Assembly (NCBI RefSeq): GCF_029439465.1
Contig: NZ_JAROAV010000044.1
Span: 27,229 to 91,228 of the forward strand
Direction: 5' to 3'
DNA: 64,000 bases
DNA from: Luteipulveratus flavus
GTDB lineage: Bacteria; Actinomycetota; Actinomycetes; Actinomycetales; Dermatophilaceae
Shown here piece after piece: positions 14,802 through 24,946 of the stretch (its first letter is position 1; every line of letters starts with the position of its first letter). Position numbers and translations under genes: made by a program. Below the pieces are notes generated by a model. That model made no database searches. It was not told where the DNA came from and saw nothing but the letters and a program-made list of their open reading frames with translations.

Positions 14802-17756
14802 ATGACGGAACGTGACGACGCACCTGTCGGGGGAGCGCGTCAGAATGAGGGGGTGCCGCCCCTGCCTGAGTCCGATCGCCCGCTCGTCGGCCGTACCGAC
14901 GAGCTCGCCGACCTGACGACTCGGGCGGTGGAGTCCGGCACCCCCTCCCTCACGCTGCTGGGCGGCGACGCCGGCGTCGGCAAGACGCGCCTGCTCACGG
15001 CCCTCACCGGGCGGGCCCAGGACGCGGGCGCTCGGGTGCTGCTGGGTCACTGCCTCGACCTGGGCGACAGCAGCGCGCCCTACCTGCCGGTCGCCGAGAT
15101 GTTCGCCCGGCTCGCGCAGGACGACCACCAGCTCGCGCAGCGGATCGTCGCCGACCGTCCGCTGCTGGGCTCGGTACTGCCCGAGTTCTACCGGCGGGAC
15201 GTGCCGGCCGACCTGCCCCGCGACCGCGGCTCGTTCTTCGACGCGGTCCACATGGTCCTGGAGGAGCTGGCCGAGACGACGCCCGTGGTCGCGGTCATCG
15301 AGGACGCGCACTGGGCGGACCGCTCGACCCGCGAGCTGCTGACGTTCCTGTTCACCAGGCGGTTCAAGGGGCCCGTCTCGCTCGTCGTCTCCTACCGCAG
15401 CGACGACCTGCACCGCCGCCACCCGCTGCGTCCCAAGCTGGCGGAGTGGTCGCGCCTGCCCGGCATGCACCGCCTCATGCTCGACCCGCTGACCGACGCC
15501 GAGGTCCGTGACCTGCTGCACCAGCTGCGCCCGAGTACGTCCACCGAGGACGCCACGACCATCGTCGAGCGCGCCGGCGGCAACCCCTTCTTCGCCGAGG
15601 AGCTGCTCGCCGCGTCCGAGATCGGCGGCCATCGGCTGTCCGAGGAGCTCGCCGACCTGCTCCTCGTCCGCATCGACGCCTTGGACGACGACGCGCGCAG
15701 CGTCGTCCGCGCCGCCTCCGTCGCCGGCCGCGCGGTCGACCACGTCCTGCTCGCGCAGGTGGTCGCCCTGTCCGGCCGTGACCTGGACCGGGCGCTGCGA
15801 GCCGTCGTCGACAGCCACGTCTTCGAGGTGACCACCACCGGCAAGTACGCGTTCCGGCACGCCCTGCTCGCCGAGGCGGTGTACGACGACCTGCTCCCGG
15901 GCGAGCGCGTCCAGCTGCACTGGGACTTCGCCGACGCGCTGCGCGAGCGGACCGGTGCGAGCGCGTCCGCCGCGCTGGCCCGACACGCGCGCGCCGCCGG
16001 CAACCACGAGCTGGCGGTGCAGGCCTCCGTCCGGGCGGGCGATGAGGCGATGGCCTCTGCGGGGCCGGCCGACGCCGCCCGCCACTACGAGGACGCGCTG
16101 TCCATGCTGGCCGAGCACCCCGCTGTCGTGCCGCCCGAGCCCGCCGCCGCGCTCGTGGTCAAGGCGTCCCGGGCCCTGGTCGCCGCGGGCAACCCGCACC
16201 GCGCGGCCGACCTGGCCGGCGAGGCGTACGAGCGGCACACCGGCGACCTGCGCGAGCGGGCCGAGCTGGTGGTGGCCCTGGTCCGGGCGCGGGTGCTGGC
16301 GGACGTCCCCGACGTCGGGACGCCGCTGGTCCGCGAGGCGATCTCCTGGGTGGAGGCGGGTGAGCCCGTCCCCGTCCTGGCCGCGCTCTACGCCGTCCTC
16401 GCCCGGGCGCTCATCTGCGACGACGAGTTCGACGGCGCGGTGCTCGCGGCGACCGAGGCCGCTTCCCTGGCCCGCGACCTCGACCTCCCCGGGCTGGTGA
16501 CCGACGCGCTGACCTCGCTCGCCCGGCTCGACGACTTCACCGGCGACCCGGCGCGGGCCGAGGAGGCGCTGATCGACGTCGTGCAGCGGGCGCGGGACGC
16601 CCAGGACGCCTCGGCCGAGCTGCGCGCGCTGCACCAGCTGGCCCGCGTCCAGGCCCGGCTGGACCGGTTCCGCGACGCCTACCTCACCCACGTGCGGGGG
16701 TACGAACGCGCCCGGGAGACCGGCCACGTCACCGACCCGTTCGGCATTGAGACACGCGTGTTCGGAGCGTTGTACGCGCTGATGGTCGGCGAGTGGGACG
16801 CGGCCGACCGGCTGCTGGCGGCCGAGAAGGGTGACCGGCTCCCGCCCCTGGTGGAGGCGACCGCCAACGCCGTCCGCATGGTCCGGGACGCGGGGCGCGG
16901 TGAGCCCAGGGTGCTCGACGCCCTCCCGGCGCTGCGTCCGCTGTGGCAGCGCGACATGTTCGTCTGCGTGCACACCTCGGCCGTGGCCGTCGACGTATAC
17001 GGCGCGAACGGCGACCTCGACAGCATGCTGCAGGTCTACGACGACACCGTCGACACCTTCACCTCCGTGTGGTGCCTGCCGTCGTTCGACGCGCGGATCC
17101 GGTTGTCAGCGTTGGCGATCGGGCACATCACGACCGCGGTGGTCCAGGGTCGCGTCAAGGCTCGTGCGTACGCGGAGCGGGTCGGTGCACTGGCCGCCGC
17201 CGTGGAGGACGTCGTCGCCAAGCGTCGTACGGAGGACGCGCTCGGGCTGGAGTCCCGCGCCTGGGTCAGCCGGGCGCGTGCCGAGCTGGCGCGGTTCGAG
17301 TGGGCGGGCCGCGGCGCCGTACCCGACGAGCTCGTCACGCACTGGGAGGACGTCGTCCGCGTCTTCGACGAGGCGGACCACCCGTTCGAGGTGGCCGTGG
17401 CGCGGCTGCGGCTGGCCGAGGTGCTGGCGGCCGCCGACCGTCGGCCCGAGGCGCGCGCGCTGCTGGACCAGGTGCGCGAGACCGCCGAGAGGCTCGGTGC
17501 GCGAGGGCTGCTCGCCGCGGCGGCCCGCGGGCGCCGGACCTCGCAGCCCACGGACGACGCCCAGGTCGCCCTCACGCCGCGGGAGCGCGAGGTGCTCACC
17601 CTGGTGGCGGAAGGGCGGACGAACGGCGAGATCGCGACGGCGCTGTTCATCAGCGCCAAGACCGCCAGCGTGCACGTCTCGAACATCCTGGCCAAGGTCG
17701 GCGCGGCGACCCGCACCGAGGCCGCCGCCATCGCTCGCCGGGACGCGCTGATCTAG
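14802..17756 (+). CDS. Large ATPase/LuxR transcriptional regulator (LAL/STAND type)
   Basis: A 984-residue regulator. An AAA/STAND ATPase module occupies about 25-350, with Walker A GGDAGVGKT at 54-62 and Walker B VVAVIEDAHWAD at 162-173. A long alpha-helical, tetratricopeptide-like region follows, and a LuxR helix-turn-helix closes the chain (LTPREREVLTLVAEGRTNGE, then ISAKTASVHVSNILAKVG). This is the MalT/LAL architecture: ligand binding to the repeat region drives ATP-dependent assembly and transcription activation. ATG 14802 is the preferred start; GTG 14853 is the alternative. Its stop overlaps that of the convergent TetR gene. The inducer and targets are not evident from the neighbours. 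Confidence 0.9.
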   Translation: MTERDDAPVGGARQNEGVPPLPESDRPLVGRTDELADLTTRAVESGTPSLTLLGGDAGVGKTRLLTALTGRAQDAGARVLLGHCLDLGDSSAPYLPVAEMFARLAQDDHQLAQRIVADRPLLGSVLPEFYRRDVPADLPRDRGSFFDAVHMVLEELAETTPVVAVIEDAHWADRSTRELLTFLFTRRFKGPVSLVVSYRSDDLHRRHPLRPKLAEWSRLPGMHRLMLDPLTDAEVRDLLHQLRPSTSTEDATTIVERAGGNPFFAEELLAASEIGGHRLSEELADLLLVRIDALDDDARSVVRAASVAGRAVDHVLLAQVVALSGRDLDRALRAVVDSHVFEVTTTGKYAFRHALLAEAVYDDLLPGERVQLHWDFADALRERTGASASAALARHARAAGNHELAVQASVRAGDEAMASAGPADAARHYEDALSMLAEHPAVVPPEPAAALVVKASRALVAAGNPHRAADLAGEAYERHTGDLRERAELVVALVRARVLADVPDVGTPLVREAISWVEAGEPVPVLAALYAVLARALICDDEFDGAVLAATEAASLARDLDLPGLVTDALTSLARLDDFTGDPARAEEALIDVVQRARDAQDASAELRALHQLARVQARLDRFRDAYLTHVRGYERARETGHVTDPFGIETRVFGALYALMVGEWDAADRLLAAEKGDRLPPLVEATANAVRMVRDAGRGEPRVLDALPALRPLWQRDMFVCVHTSAVAVDVYGANGDLDSMLQVYDDTVDTFTSVWCLPSFDARIRLSALAIGHITTAVVQGRVKARAYAERVGALAAAVEDVVAKRRTEDALGLESRAWVSRARAELARFEWAGRGAVPDELVTHWEDVVRVFDEADHPFEVAVARLRLAEVLAAADRRPEARALLDQVRETAERLGARGLLAAAARGRRTSQPTDDAQVALTPREREVLTLVAEGRTNGEIATALFISAKTASVHVSNILAKVGAATRTEAAAIARRDALI

Positions 17757-18370
17757 CGCGGATCCTCCGCGGCTCCGGATCGGTTCGCGGCCGGCGGCAG
17801 CGACCGGAGGGCCATCGTCGTCAGCCGCTCCGCTGCGGCGCGGTGGTCGCGGCTGAGCAGGTCGAAGGCGTCGAAGCTCGTGAGCACCCACAGCACGTCG
17901 AGCGCCTCGTCGGCGGCGTCCCCGGAGTGTCCGAGCCGCGCGACGACCTGCTGCAGCAGCGTCCGCCGCCCGGCGTCGTGGTCACGCAGCACGGACGCCG
18001 TGGCCGGGTCGGCGGTGGCGACGGCCAGGATCATCCGGCACAGGTCGGGATCGGTCGCCCAGTACCGGCAGCCGGCGGTCACGACCTCCGCCACCAGCCG
18101 GTCCGGCGGAGCCGTGGCGACCAGCTCGGCGAGCCCGGCCAGGCCGGCGCGGCCCTCCAGGTCGACGAGTACGGCCTCGAGCAGCCCGGCCTTCGACCCG
18201 AAGCGCTGGTAGACGGTCGCCCGGGCCACGTCGGCCCGAGCGGCGACCGCGTCCACCGACATCCGGTGGAAGCCCTCCTCGACGAGCAGGTCCCGGGCGG
18301 CGTGGACCACCCGGTCGCGCGTCGCCTCGGCGGCCTCGGCGCGCGCGCCCATCCGGTACGTCCTCGGCAC
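17753..18370 (-). CDS. TetR-family repressor
   Basis: A 205-residue TetR protein with the N-terminal DNA-binding helices TRDRVVHAARDLLVEEGFHR, SVDAVAARADVARATVYQRF and an all-helical ligand domain. GTG 18370 is chosen because CAGGAGG lies five to ten bases upstream; the in-frame ATG 18403 would put the start next to its own operator. It is divergent from a membrane-protein gene, and the perfect palindrome at 18405-18423 between them is the likely binding site, so it probably represses both. Confidence 0.88.
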   Translation of the reverse strand: MPRTYRMGARAEAAEATRDRVVHAARDLLVEEGFHRMSVDAVAARADVARATVYQRFGSKAGLLEAVLVDLEGRAGLAGLAELVATAPPDRLVAEVVTAGCRYWATDPDLCRMILAVATADPATASVLRDHDAGRRTLLQQVVARLGHSGDAADEALDVLWVLTSFDAFDLLSRDHRAAAERLTTMALRSLPPAANRSGAAEDPR

Positions 18371-18404
18371 TTGACCTCCTGCGGTGAGGCTCGCATCATT
18401 CAAT

Positions 18405-18423
18405 CAGACGGACAGTCCGTCTG
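18405..18423. promoter_or_regulatory. TetR operator, perfect 19-bp palindrome
   Basis: CAGACGGACAGTCCGTCTG is symmetric about its central base. It lies in the 67-bp gap between the TetR start (18370) and the membrane-protein start (18438), ending 14 bp before the latter. Gene pairing and symmetry make this a strong operator call. Confidence 0.85.
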
Positions 18424-18437
18424 AAGTGGAGCATCTC

Positions 18438-19109
18438 ATGGCTGCCATCACCCGCCTGTCCCACCATCCCGCCGCCGTCGTCGATCGCGTCGCTCGCGCC
18501 GGGCTGTGGCTGCTCCCGGCGTACGGGCTGCTGCTCGCTCTCGGCACCCTCACCCACCAGCCCGACTACGCCGCTGACTTCGACGGCTACGCCCGCTACG
18601 TGACCACCGGCGGCTTCCTCGCCGGTCACCTGCTGGCCAGCATCGGCGGCGCCGGCCTCGGAGTGCTGGGCGCGACGGCGGCGTGCGCCTATCTCGTCCG
18701 TGGCCCGGCACCGCGCCTCGCCCTCGCCGGGCTGACGGGCACGGTGATGGGCAACGTGGTGACCGCGTCGGTGTTCGGCGCGGCGGCGTTCGCCCAGCCG
18801 GCGATCGGCCGGGCCTACCTCGACGGCGCCGCGGGGGTCGTCCCTCTCAACGACGACGTCTACGGCACGCCGCTGGTGCTGACGGCGGTCGTCGGTCTGC
18901 TGCTGCTGGCCGCCGGCGCGGTACTGCTGGGGATGTCGTTGCGCCGCAGCGGGCTGCGTGGGCCGGGCCTGGCCTACGCGGTGCTGCTGCCGCTGTTCGC
19001 GGTGGCCGGGTTCACCGTCGAGGTGGCGCAGCCGGTTGCCGCGGTCGGCCTGGCCGTCGCCGCGGTGCTCATCGCGCGCCGGCTGCCCGCGGCCGTGACC
19101 GGCGAGTGA
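18438..19109 (+). CDS. Multi-pass membrane protein under TetR control
   Basis: A 223-residue integral membrane protein with about six hydrophobic segments (for example LWLLPAYGLLLALGTL at about 23-38, VLTAVVGLLLLAAGAVLLG at about 153-171). No catalytic or transport signature is visible and I do not recognise the family. TGGAG lies about seven bases before ATG 18438. The divergent TetR gene and the operator directly upstream suggest it is induced by a small hydrophobic compound, which would fit an efflux or membrane-protection role; that is inference. Confidence 0.72.
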   Translation: MAAITRLSHHPAAVVDRVARAGLWLLPAYGLLLALGTLTHQPDYAADFDGYARYVTTGGFLAGHLLASIGGAGLGVLGATAACAYLVRGPAPRLALAGLTGTVMGNVVTASVFGAAAFAQPAIGRAYLDGAAGVVPLNDDVYGTPLVLTAVVGLLLLAAGAVLLGMSLRRSGLRGPGLAYAVLLPLFAVAGFTVEVAQPVAAVGLAVAAVLIARRLPAAVTGE

Positions 19110-19171
19110 CCGCCCCGGGGGAGCCCCGGGGCCGCCCGGAGGCGCCCGGAGGCCCGACGCCGCCCGCCCGC

Positions 19172-19987
19172 TCAGAGGAAGGCGAGCAGCGCCTCGTTGA
19201 ACCGGTCGGTGTGCGAGGCGTTCAGGCCGTGCGGTCCGCCGGCGATGACCGTCAGCTCGCTGCCCTCCACGGTTGCGGCCGTGCGCTTCCCGGACACCTC
19301 GAAGGGCACGATCGCGTCGGCGTCGCCGTGGATGACCAGCGTCGGGACGTCCACGGCCTCGAGGTCCCGGCGGAAGTCGGTGCGGCTGAACTGGTCGATG
19401 CACGCGAGGGCGGCGTCCAGGTCGGCCTGGGCGGCCTGCGCGAGCGCGGTCTGCACGACCTCCTCTCCGACGGCGACCGTGCCGTCGGCCGTGAAGAAGG
19501 TGGTGAGGAAGTCCTGCAGGAAGCCTTCGCGGTCCTTCGCCAGGCCGTCCTTCATCCCGGTGACGTCGTCCTCGCCGAGGCCGCCGTCGGGGTTGTCGTC
19601 GGTCTTGAGCAGGTACGGCGGGACGGCCGCCGCGAAGACGACGCTGCGCAGGCGGTCGGTGCCGTACCGGCCGACGTAGCGAGCCACCTCGCCGCCGCCC
19701 ATCGAGAACCCGACGAGGGTGACGTCGCGCAGGTCGAGTGCGGTCATAAGCGCGTCCAGGTCCTGGGCGAACGTGTCGTAGTCGTACCCCGACCCGGGCT
19801 TGGCGGACTGCCCGAAGCCGCGACGGTCGTACGTGACGACCTGGAAGCCCGCGTCGACGAGCGGTCGGCGCTGGGGTTCCCAGGAGTCGCCGTTCAGCGG
19901 CCAGCCGTGGATGAGCACGACCGGGCGGCCCGCGCCGGCGGTCTCGTAGTGGATCTCGTTACCCGTCGCTCCGGTGATGGTCGTCAT
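19172..19987 (-). CDS. Alpha/beta hydrolase of the chloroperoxidase-like group
   Basis: A 271-residue alpha/beta hydrolase. The oxyanion segment is VVLIHGWPLNGDSWE, the nucleophile elbow is GFSMGGGE (about residue 94), the acid is in VIHGDADAIVPFE, and the catalytic His is in GGPHGLNASH near the end. These features and the length match the cofactor-free haloperoxidase/arylesterase group, whose natural substrates are usually unknown. It lies 90 bp downstream of the ECF sigma factor gene on the same strand and may belong to that operon. Confidence 0.9.
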   Translation of the reverse strand: MTTITGATGNEIHYETAGAGRPVVLIHGWPLNGDSWEPQRRPLVDAGFQVVTYDRRGFGQSAKPGSGYDYDTFAQDLDALMTALDLRDVTLVGFSMGGGEVARYVGRYGTDRLRSVVFAAAVPPYLLKTDDNPDGGLGEDDVTGMKDGLAKDREGFLQDFLTTFFTADGTVAVGEEVVQTALAQAAQADLDAALACIDQFSRTDFRRDLEAVDVPTLVIHGDADAIVPFEVSGKRTAATVEGSELTVIAGGPHGLNASHTDRFNEALLAFL

Positions 19988-20077
19988 CGAACCTCTCCTC
20001 AGGTGTCGTCCAGGTGGATCGTGCAGTGGTTCGTCGCGAACCCCGTGCCGGATGCGTACCCGCGAAAGGCCCTTCCG

Positions 20078-21303
<1,226 letters not shown>

Positions 21304-21307
<4 letters not shown>

Positions 21308-21687
21308 ATCTCCGCGCCGGAGGCGAACATGACCGGCCGCAGCTCGATCGGACCGAACCGGCTGGAGGGGAACCGTCCCGCGATCTCCTCGGCCCGTTCC
21401 CACGACGCGCAGTCGAGCACCATGTACCCCGCCAGCTGCTCCTTGGCCTCGGCGAGCGGGCCGTCGACGACCGTTATCTCCTCGTCGACGACCCGGACCG
21501 TACGGCTGCGGGCCGGGTCCGCGAGCGGCAGCCCGCTCACGTACTCGCCCGAGTCGTTCAGCTCGGCCAGCAGGTCGTCGAGCTCCTGCTGCCAGCGCGC
21601 GATGTCCTCCGGCGGCGACCCGTGCTGGGCGAACGTGGGGTGCTCCCACCGGCGCGGGTTGTCGTGGATCAGCATCAGGAAGCGCAT
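21304..21687 (-). CDS. YCII/DGPF-domain protein
   Basis: A 127-residue protein opening MRFLMLIHDNPRRW, with the DGPF-type motif in VVDGPLAEAKEQLAGYMVLD (about residues 70-90). Such proteins are small ferredoxin-like-fold partners of ECF42 sigma factors; their biochemical role is unresolved. The stop overlaps the sigma factor start (GTGA), so the pair is translationally coupled. A paralogue is at 22580. Confidence 0.88.
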
Positions 21688-21701
21688 CGCTGCCGATCCT
21701 G

Positions 21702-22481
21702 TCACTGCAGCTGCAGGACGGACAGGATGTTGCCGGCCGGGTCGGTGAACCACGCGATCGGCGGCCCCTCGTCGCCACGGGCGATGCCCCTGTCGTCCTG
21801 GCCGAAGCCGTCGTAACGGATCATCTCGACGCCGGCCTCGGTCAGGCTGTCGACGGCGTCGTCGATGTCGTCGACCGGGACGTTGAGGATGGTGTGCTGC
21901 GCCGGCACGTGCCCCGGCTTCGGGTAGACGAGCACGCTCTCGGCGGGGCTCAGCCAGATCGCGAGCATGTCGTTCTGCTCGCTGACGTCCAGGCCGAGCG
22001 TGTCCCGGTAGAACGCCTGCGCGGCGGGGATGTCGTCCACCGCGAACCCGACGAACGGGTGCGTCGGCGTGAAGTCGCGACGCATCTCGGCGAGCATCTC
22101 CCGCTCCATCTCGGGCTTCATCTGGATGACCTGGACGTAGTTGCCGTCCGGGTCGGTGAACGTCGCGAACCAGCCCGGCTCGCGCTCCTCCAGGGGCACG
22201 ACCCAGGTCGTACCGGCCTTCTCGATGCGCTCGACGGCGGCCTTGGCGTCCGGGACGTCGAGGTTCAGGATGACCCGGCCGGGCTCGGCGGAGGCCTCGG
22301 CGACGTCGTCCCGCGGGTCGGCCATGACGCCGGTCGGCCCGAGCTCGACGAACCCCCACCGGTCGGCCTCGACGCCGAACGCCTCGGCGTACCAGGCGCG
22401 CAGCCGGTCGGGGTTCGTCGAGCCCAGCAGCAGGCTGTTCAGCCGGGGCGTGGTGTCGGCGGTGCGGTGGCGGATGGTCAT
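21702..22481 (-). CDS. Two-domain VOC-family protein
   Basis: A 259-residue protein with two glyoxalase-type modules. The first runs from LNSLLLGSTNPDRLRAWYAE to FTDPDGNYVQVIQ, the second from PFVGFAVDDIPAAQAFYRDT to FTDPAGNILSVLQLQ. AGGAGGAG precedes ATG 22481, which rules out the longer frame. It is the first gene of the minus-strand VOC/DGPF/sigma operon. VOC proteins with two modules often bind small hydrophobic or electrophilic ligands; no reaction is assigned. Confidence 0.87.
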   Translation of the reverse strand: MTIRHRTADTTPRLNSLLLGSTNPDRLRAWYAEAFGVEADRWGFVELGPTGVMADPRDDVAEASAEPGRVILNLDVPDAKAAVERIEKAGTTWVVPLEEREPGWFATFTDPDGNYVQVIQMKPEMEREMLAEMRRDFTPTHPFVGFAVDDIPAAQAFYRDTLGLDVSEQNDMLAIWLSPAESVLVYPKPGHVPAQHTILNVPVDDIDDAVDSLTEAGVEMIRYDGFGQDDRGIARGDEGPPIAWFTDPAGNILSVLQLQ

Positions 22482-22579
22482 GGCTCCTCCTGCGACGGTG
22501 GTTCCTGCGATGACACGGGTACGTCGGAGCCGGCCGCGCGATCTCGACATCGGTGCGGTGGTCGGTCAGGGTGGGGCGG

Positions 22580-22948
22580 GTGAAGTACATGCTGCTGATC
22601 CGGAGCTCGGCGCAACGCTGGGCGCAGCTGACCGACGAGGAGCGCGGCGCCATCGGCGAGGGCACCATGGCCCTCGGCGAGCAGCTGCACGCCGACGGCC
22701 GGTACGTCGACGGAGCCGGTCTCGCCGACCCCTCCCGGAGCCGGGTGGTCCGGCGCGGCGAGGACGACGAGCCGTACGTCACCGACGGACCGCTCGCCGA
22801 GGCCAAGGAGCACCTCGCGGGCTTCATGGTCGTGGAGTGCGACTCCGAGGAGGACGCCCTGGCCGTCGCGGCCCGGCTGCCCGACGCGGCGTACGGCGGT
22901 GTCGACGTTCGCGAGTGCGCCCCACCGCTGCGGCCCGCCGCGCCGTGA
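22580..22948 (+). CDS. YCII/DGPF-domain protein, second copy
   Basis: A 122-residue paralogue of the 21304 protein: VKYMLLIRSSAQRWAQLTDE at the N-terminus and TDGPLAEAKEHLAGFMVVE as the DGPF block. GTG 22580 starts the frame right at the first strand. It is divergent from the VOC/DGPF/ECF operon across a 98-bp gap, an obvious place for an ECF-dependent promoter. Its stop overlaps the putative GTG start of the NTF2-like remnant. Confidence 0.85.
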   Translation: MKYMLLIRSSAQRWAQLTDEERGAIGEGTMALGEQLHADGRYVDGAGLADPSRSRVVRRGEDDEPYVTDGPLAEAKEHLAGFMVVECDSEEDALAVAARLPDAAYGGVDVRECAPPLRPAAP

Positions 22949-23262
22949 CGATTCGACCGGGCGGTGCTGGGCTGAGGCGTCCTGAGGTCGAGGGCGCTCG
23001 GCGTCAGGACGGTGCGGACCCGGCGGAATTCTGGGAGCACTACCTCTCCCCGCTCGCCAGTAGCGCCACGGAGTTCATCTCGGTGCGCGAGGCGGGCGAC
23101 GAGGCCGTGCTGGAGTGGCAGTCCACGGGCGAGCTCGCCACCGGCCGGCCCATCGAGTACGCCGGGGTCTCGCTGCTCACCTTCGACGACCAGGACAAGA
23201 TTGCCCGCTTCGCCACCTACTTCGACACGGCGGCGTTCGTCGCGCCGAGCGACATCACGTGA
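22945..23262 (+). pseudogene. NTF2/SnoaL-like protein, probably truncated at the N-terminus
   Basis: From about residue 27 the frame reads EFWEHYLSPLASSATEFISV and LEWQSTGELATG, ending RFATYFDTAAFV: the C-terminal half of a SnoaL-like polyketide-cyclase/NTF2 protein. The N-terminal strand and helix expected in the family (about 45 residues) are missing and replaced by Arg-rich sequence without family character. GTG 22945 overlaps the stop of the DGPF gene (GTGA), so a 105-residue product could still be made. I call it a remnant, but a functional short protein cannot be excluded. Confidence 0.55.
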
Positions 23263-23292
23263 GTGATCGGGGGACGCGCTCAGCACGCTGAC

Positions 23293-23344
23293 CCTCTTCG
23301 GCACGAACGACCCCGCACGTGCAGGGTCGTTCGCACCGAGGAGG
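23293..23344. terminator. Bidirectional terminator hairpin
   Basis: Arms of 21 bp with three mismatches; the core arms CGAACGACCC (23304-23313) and GGGTCGTTCG (23324-23333) are exact, with a 10-nt loop. It separates the NTF2-like frame from the convergent ABC-F gene end. Confidence 0.78.
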
Positions 23345-23374
23345 GTCGTCTGCTCGTCCGGGTGGCCGGGACGG

Positions 23375-24946
23375 CTACGGCATCGCCAGGTGCGAACCCT
23401 CCCAGCGACGCCGCAGCCACCGGTCGTGGCTGGCGATCACCACGGTCGCCGGGGTGGCTCCGAGGGCGTCCTCCAGGTCGTCGACCAGCGCCAGCGACAG
23501 GTGGTTCGTCGGCTCGTCGAGCAGCAGGAGGTCCGGCCGTCGTGCGATCAGGACGGCCAGCGCGAGCCGCCGCTGCTGGCCCTGGCTGAGGTCGCCGACC
23601 GGGCGGTTCACGTCCCGCGGGTGGATGAGCCCGAGGTCCGACAGCGGACGAGCCGGTGCGGCGTCGTCGTACACCTCCCGTGACGTACGCCTCGGGTCGG
23701 GGAACGCGACGTCCTGCTCGAGCAGGCCGACGCGGCTCGCCTGGACGACGAGGTCGCCCTCGGTGGCGAGCCGCCCGGCCAGAACGGCGAGCAGCGTGGA
23801 CTTGCCGCAACCGTTCGGACCGGTGACCAGCAGGTGCTCACCGGCGGCGACGTCCAGCCGCGCGAGCGCCACCCGTCCGGGAACCTGCAGCGACCGGGCG
23901 CGGATGCTCCCGGCGCGGTCCGCCGAGAACGAACCCGAGAACTCCAGCGGCGCAGGAGGTTTCGGCACCAGCTCGCGCTCGATGGCCGCGATCCGCTGCT
24001 CGGCGTCCCGGATGCGGCGACGGATCGTCGTCTGCACGTTCTGCCCCTTGAACCCGTAGATGAACTTGTCGTTGTCGCGCGGTGGGCGGTTGTGCGCGAT
24101 GTCGAGGTTCGTCGTCCGCGTCCTCACCCGCAGTGCGTTGAGCTCGTCGCGCTGGGCCTCGAACGCCTCCTCCCACCGGCGCCGCGAGTCCCGCTTGTGG
24201 GTGAGGTAGGTCGTGTACGAGCCGGTGAACCGGCGGCCGCCCTCGCCGTCGGTGCCGAGGTGCGCCGGGTCGAGGTCGACGACCGCCGTGCAGACCCGGT
24301 CGAGGAAGACTCGGTCGTGGCTCGCGACCAGCACGACACCGGGCAGCGAGACCAGCTGCGACTCCAGGAAGTCCAGCGCGTCGTCGTCGAGGTGGTTGGT
24401 CGGCTCGTCCAGCACCAGGCACTCCGGCCGACGCGTCAGCAGCGCCGCCAGCGCGAGCCGGGTGCGCTGGCCGCCGGACAGCTCGCCGACCGGTCGATCA
24501 CGCTCGACCGCGGCGAGGCCGAGCCGACGTGCGGCCACCTCGGCCCGCCGGTCGGCGTCCCAGGCGTCGTGCAGCTGAGCCCAGGTGAGCAGCGCGTCGT
24601 ACTCCTCGGCCGCACCCGCGGCGGTGAGGTCGACAGCCAGCTCCTCCATCCGGCGTACGGCGCCGTGCAGCGGGGCGAGCGCGTCGGTGAGTACCTCCCC
24701 GACGGTGGAGGACGTGTCGAGCCCGCTGTCCTGCGCGAGGTGGCCCAGGTCCGGCGGGGTGGTCACCTCACCGCCGTCGGGCCGCTCGAGGCCGGCCACG
24801 ATGCGGATGAGGGTGGACTTACCGGCGCCGTTCTCGCCGATCAGCCCGACACGCTGGCCGGGGGAGACGACGAGGTCGATGCCGTCCAGGACGAGACGGG
24901 TGTCGTAGGACTTGCTGAGGTCGCGGACGACGAGGGAGATGGACAT
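23375..24946 (-). CDS. ABC-F ATPase (ribosome-associated, possible antibiotic resistance)
   Basis: A 523-residue ABC-F protein: two ATPase domains and no membrane segment. Domain 1 has Walker A GENGAGKST (about 38), signature LSGGQRTRLAL and Walker B CLVLDEPTNHLDD; domain 2 has GPNGCGKST, LSQGQQRRLAL and LLLLDEPTNHL. A charged linker of about 80 residues between them is the P-site tRNA interaction motif region. ABC-F proteins act on the ribosome, either as general factors (EttA type) or as drug-displacing resistance proteins. CAGGAG nine bases before ATG 24946 fixes the start. The upstream leader suggests attenuation control, favouring the resistance type. Confidence 0.92.
   Translation of the reverse strand: MSISLVVRDLSKSYDTRLVLDGIDLVVSPGQRVGLIGENGAGKSTLIRIVAGLERPDGGEVTTPPDLGHLAQDSGLDTSSTVGEVLTDALAPLHGAVRRMEELAVDLTAAGAAEEYDALLTWAQLHDAWDADRRAEVAARRLGLAAVERDRPVGELSGGQRTRLALAALLTRRPECLVLDEPTNHLDDDALDFLESQLVSLPGVVLVASHDRVFLDRVCTAVVDLDPAHLGTDGEGGRRFTGSYTTYLTHKRDSRRRWEEAFEAQRDELNALRVRTRTTNLDIAHNRPPRDNDKFIYGFKGQNVQTTIRRRIRDAEQRIAAIERELVPKPPAPLEFSGSFSADRAGSIRARSLQVPGRVALARLDVAAGEHLLVTGPNGCGKSTLLAVLAGRLATEGDLVVQASRVGLLEQDVAFPDPRRTSREVYDDAAPARPLSDLGLIHPRDVNRPVGDLSQGQQRRLALAVLIARRPDLLLLDEPTNHLSLALVDDLEDALGATPATVVIASHDRWLRRRWEGSHLAMP

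Noticed and set aside
23012..23266. An 84-residue plus-strand frame over the NTF2-like region
   Set aside because: Ser/Arg/Thr-rich composition without fold; the other frame carries recognisable NTF2-like sequence.
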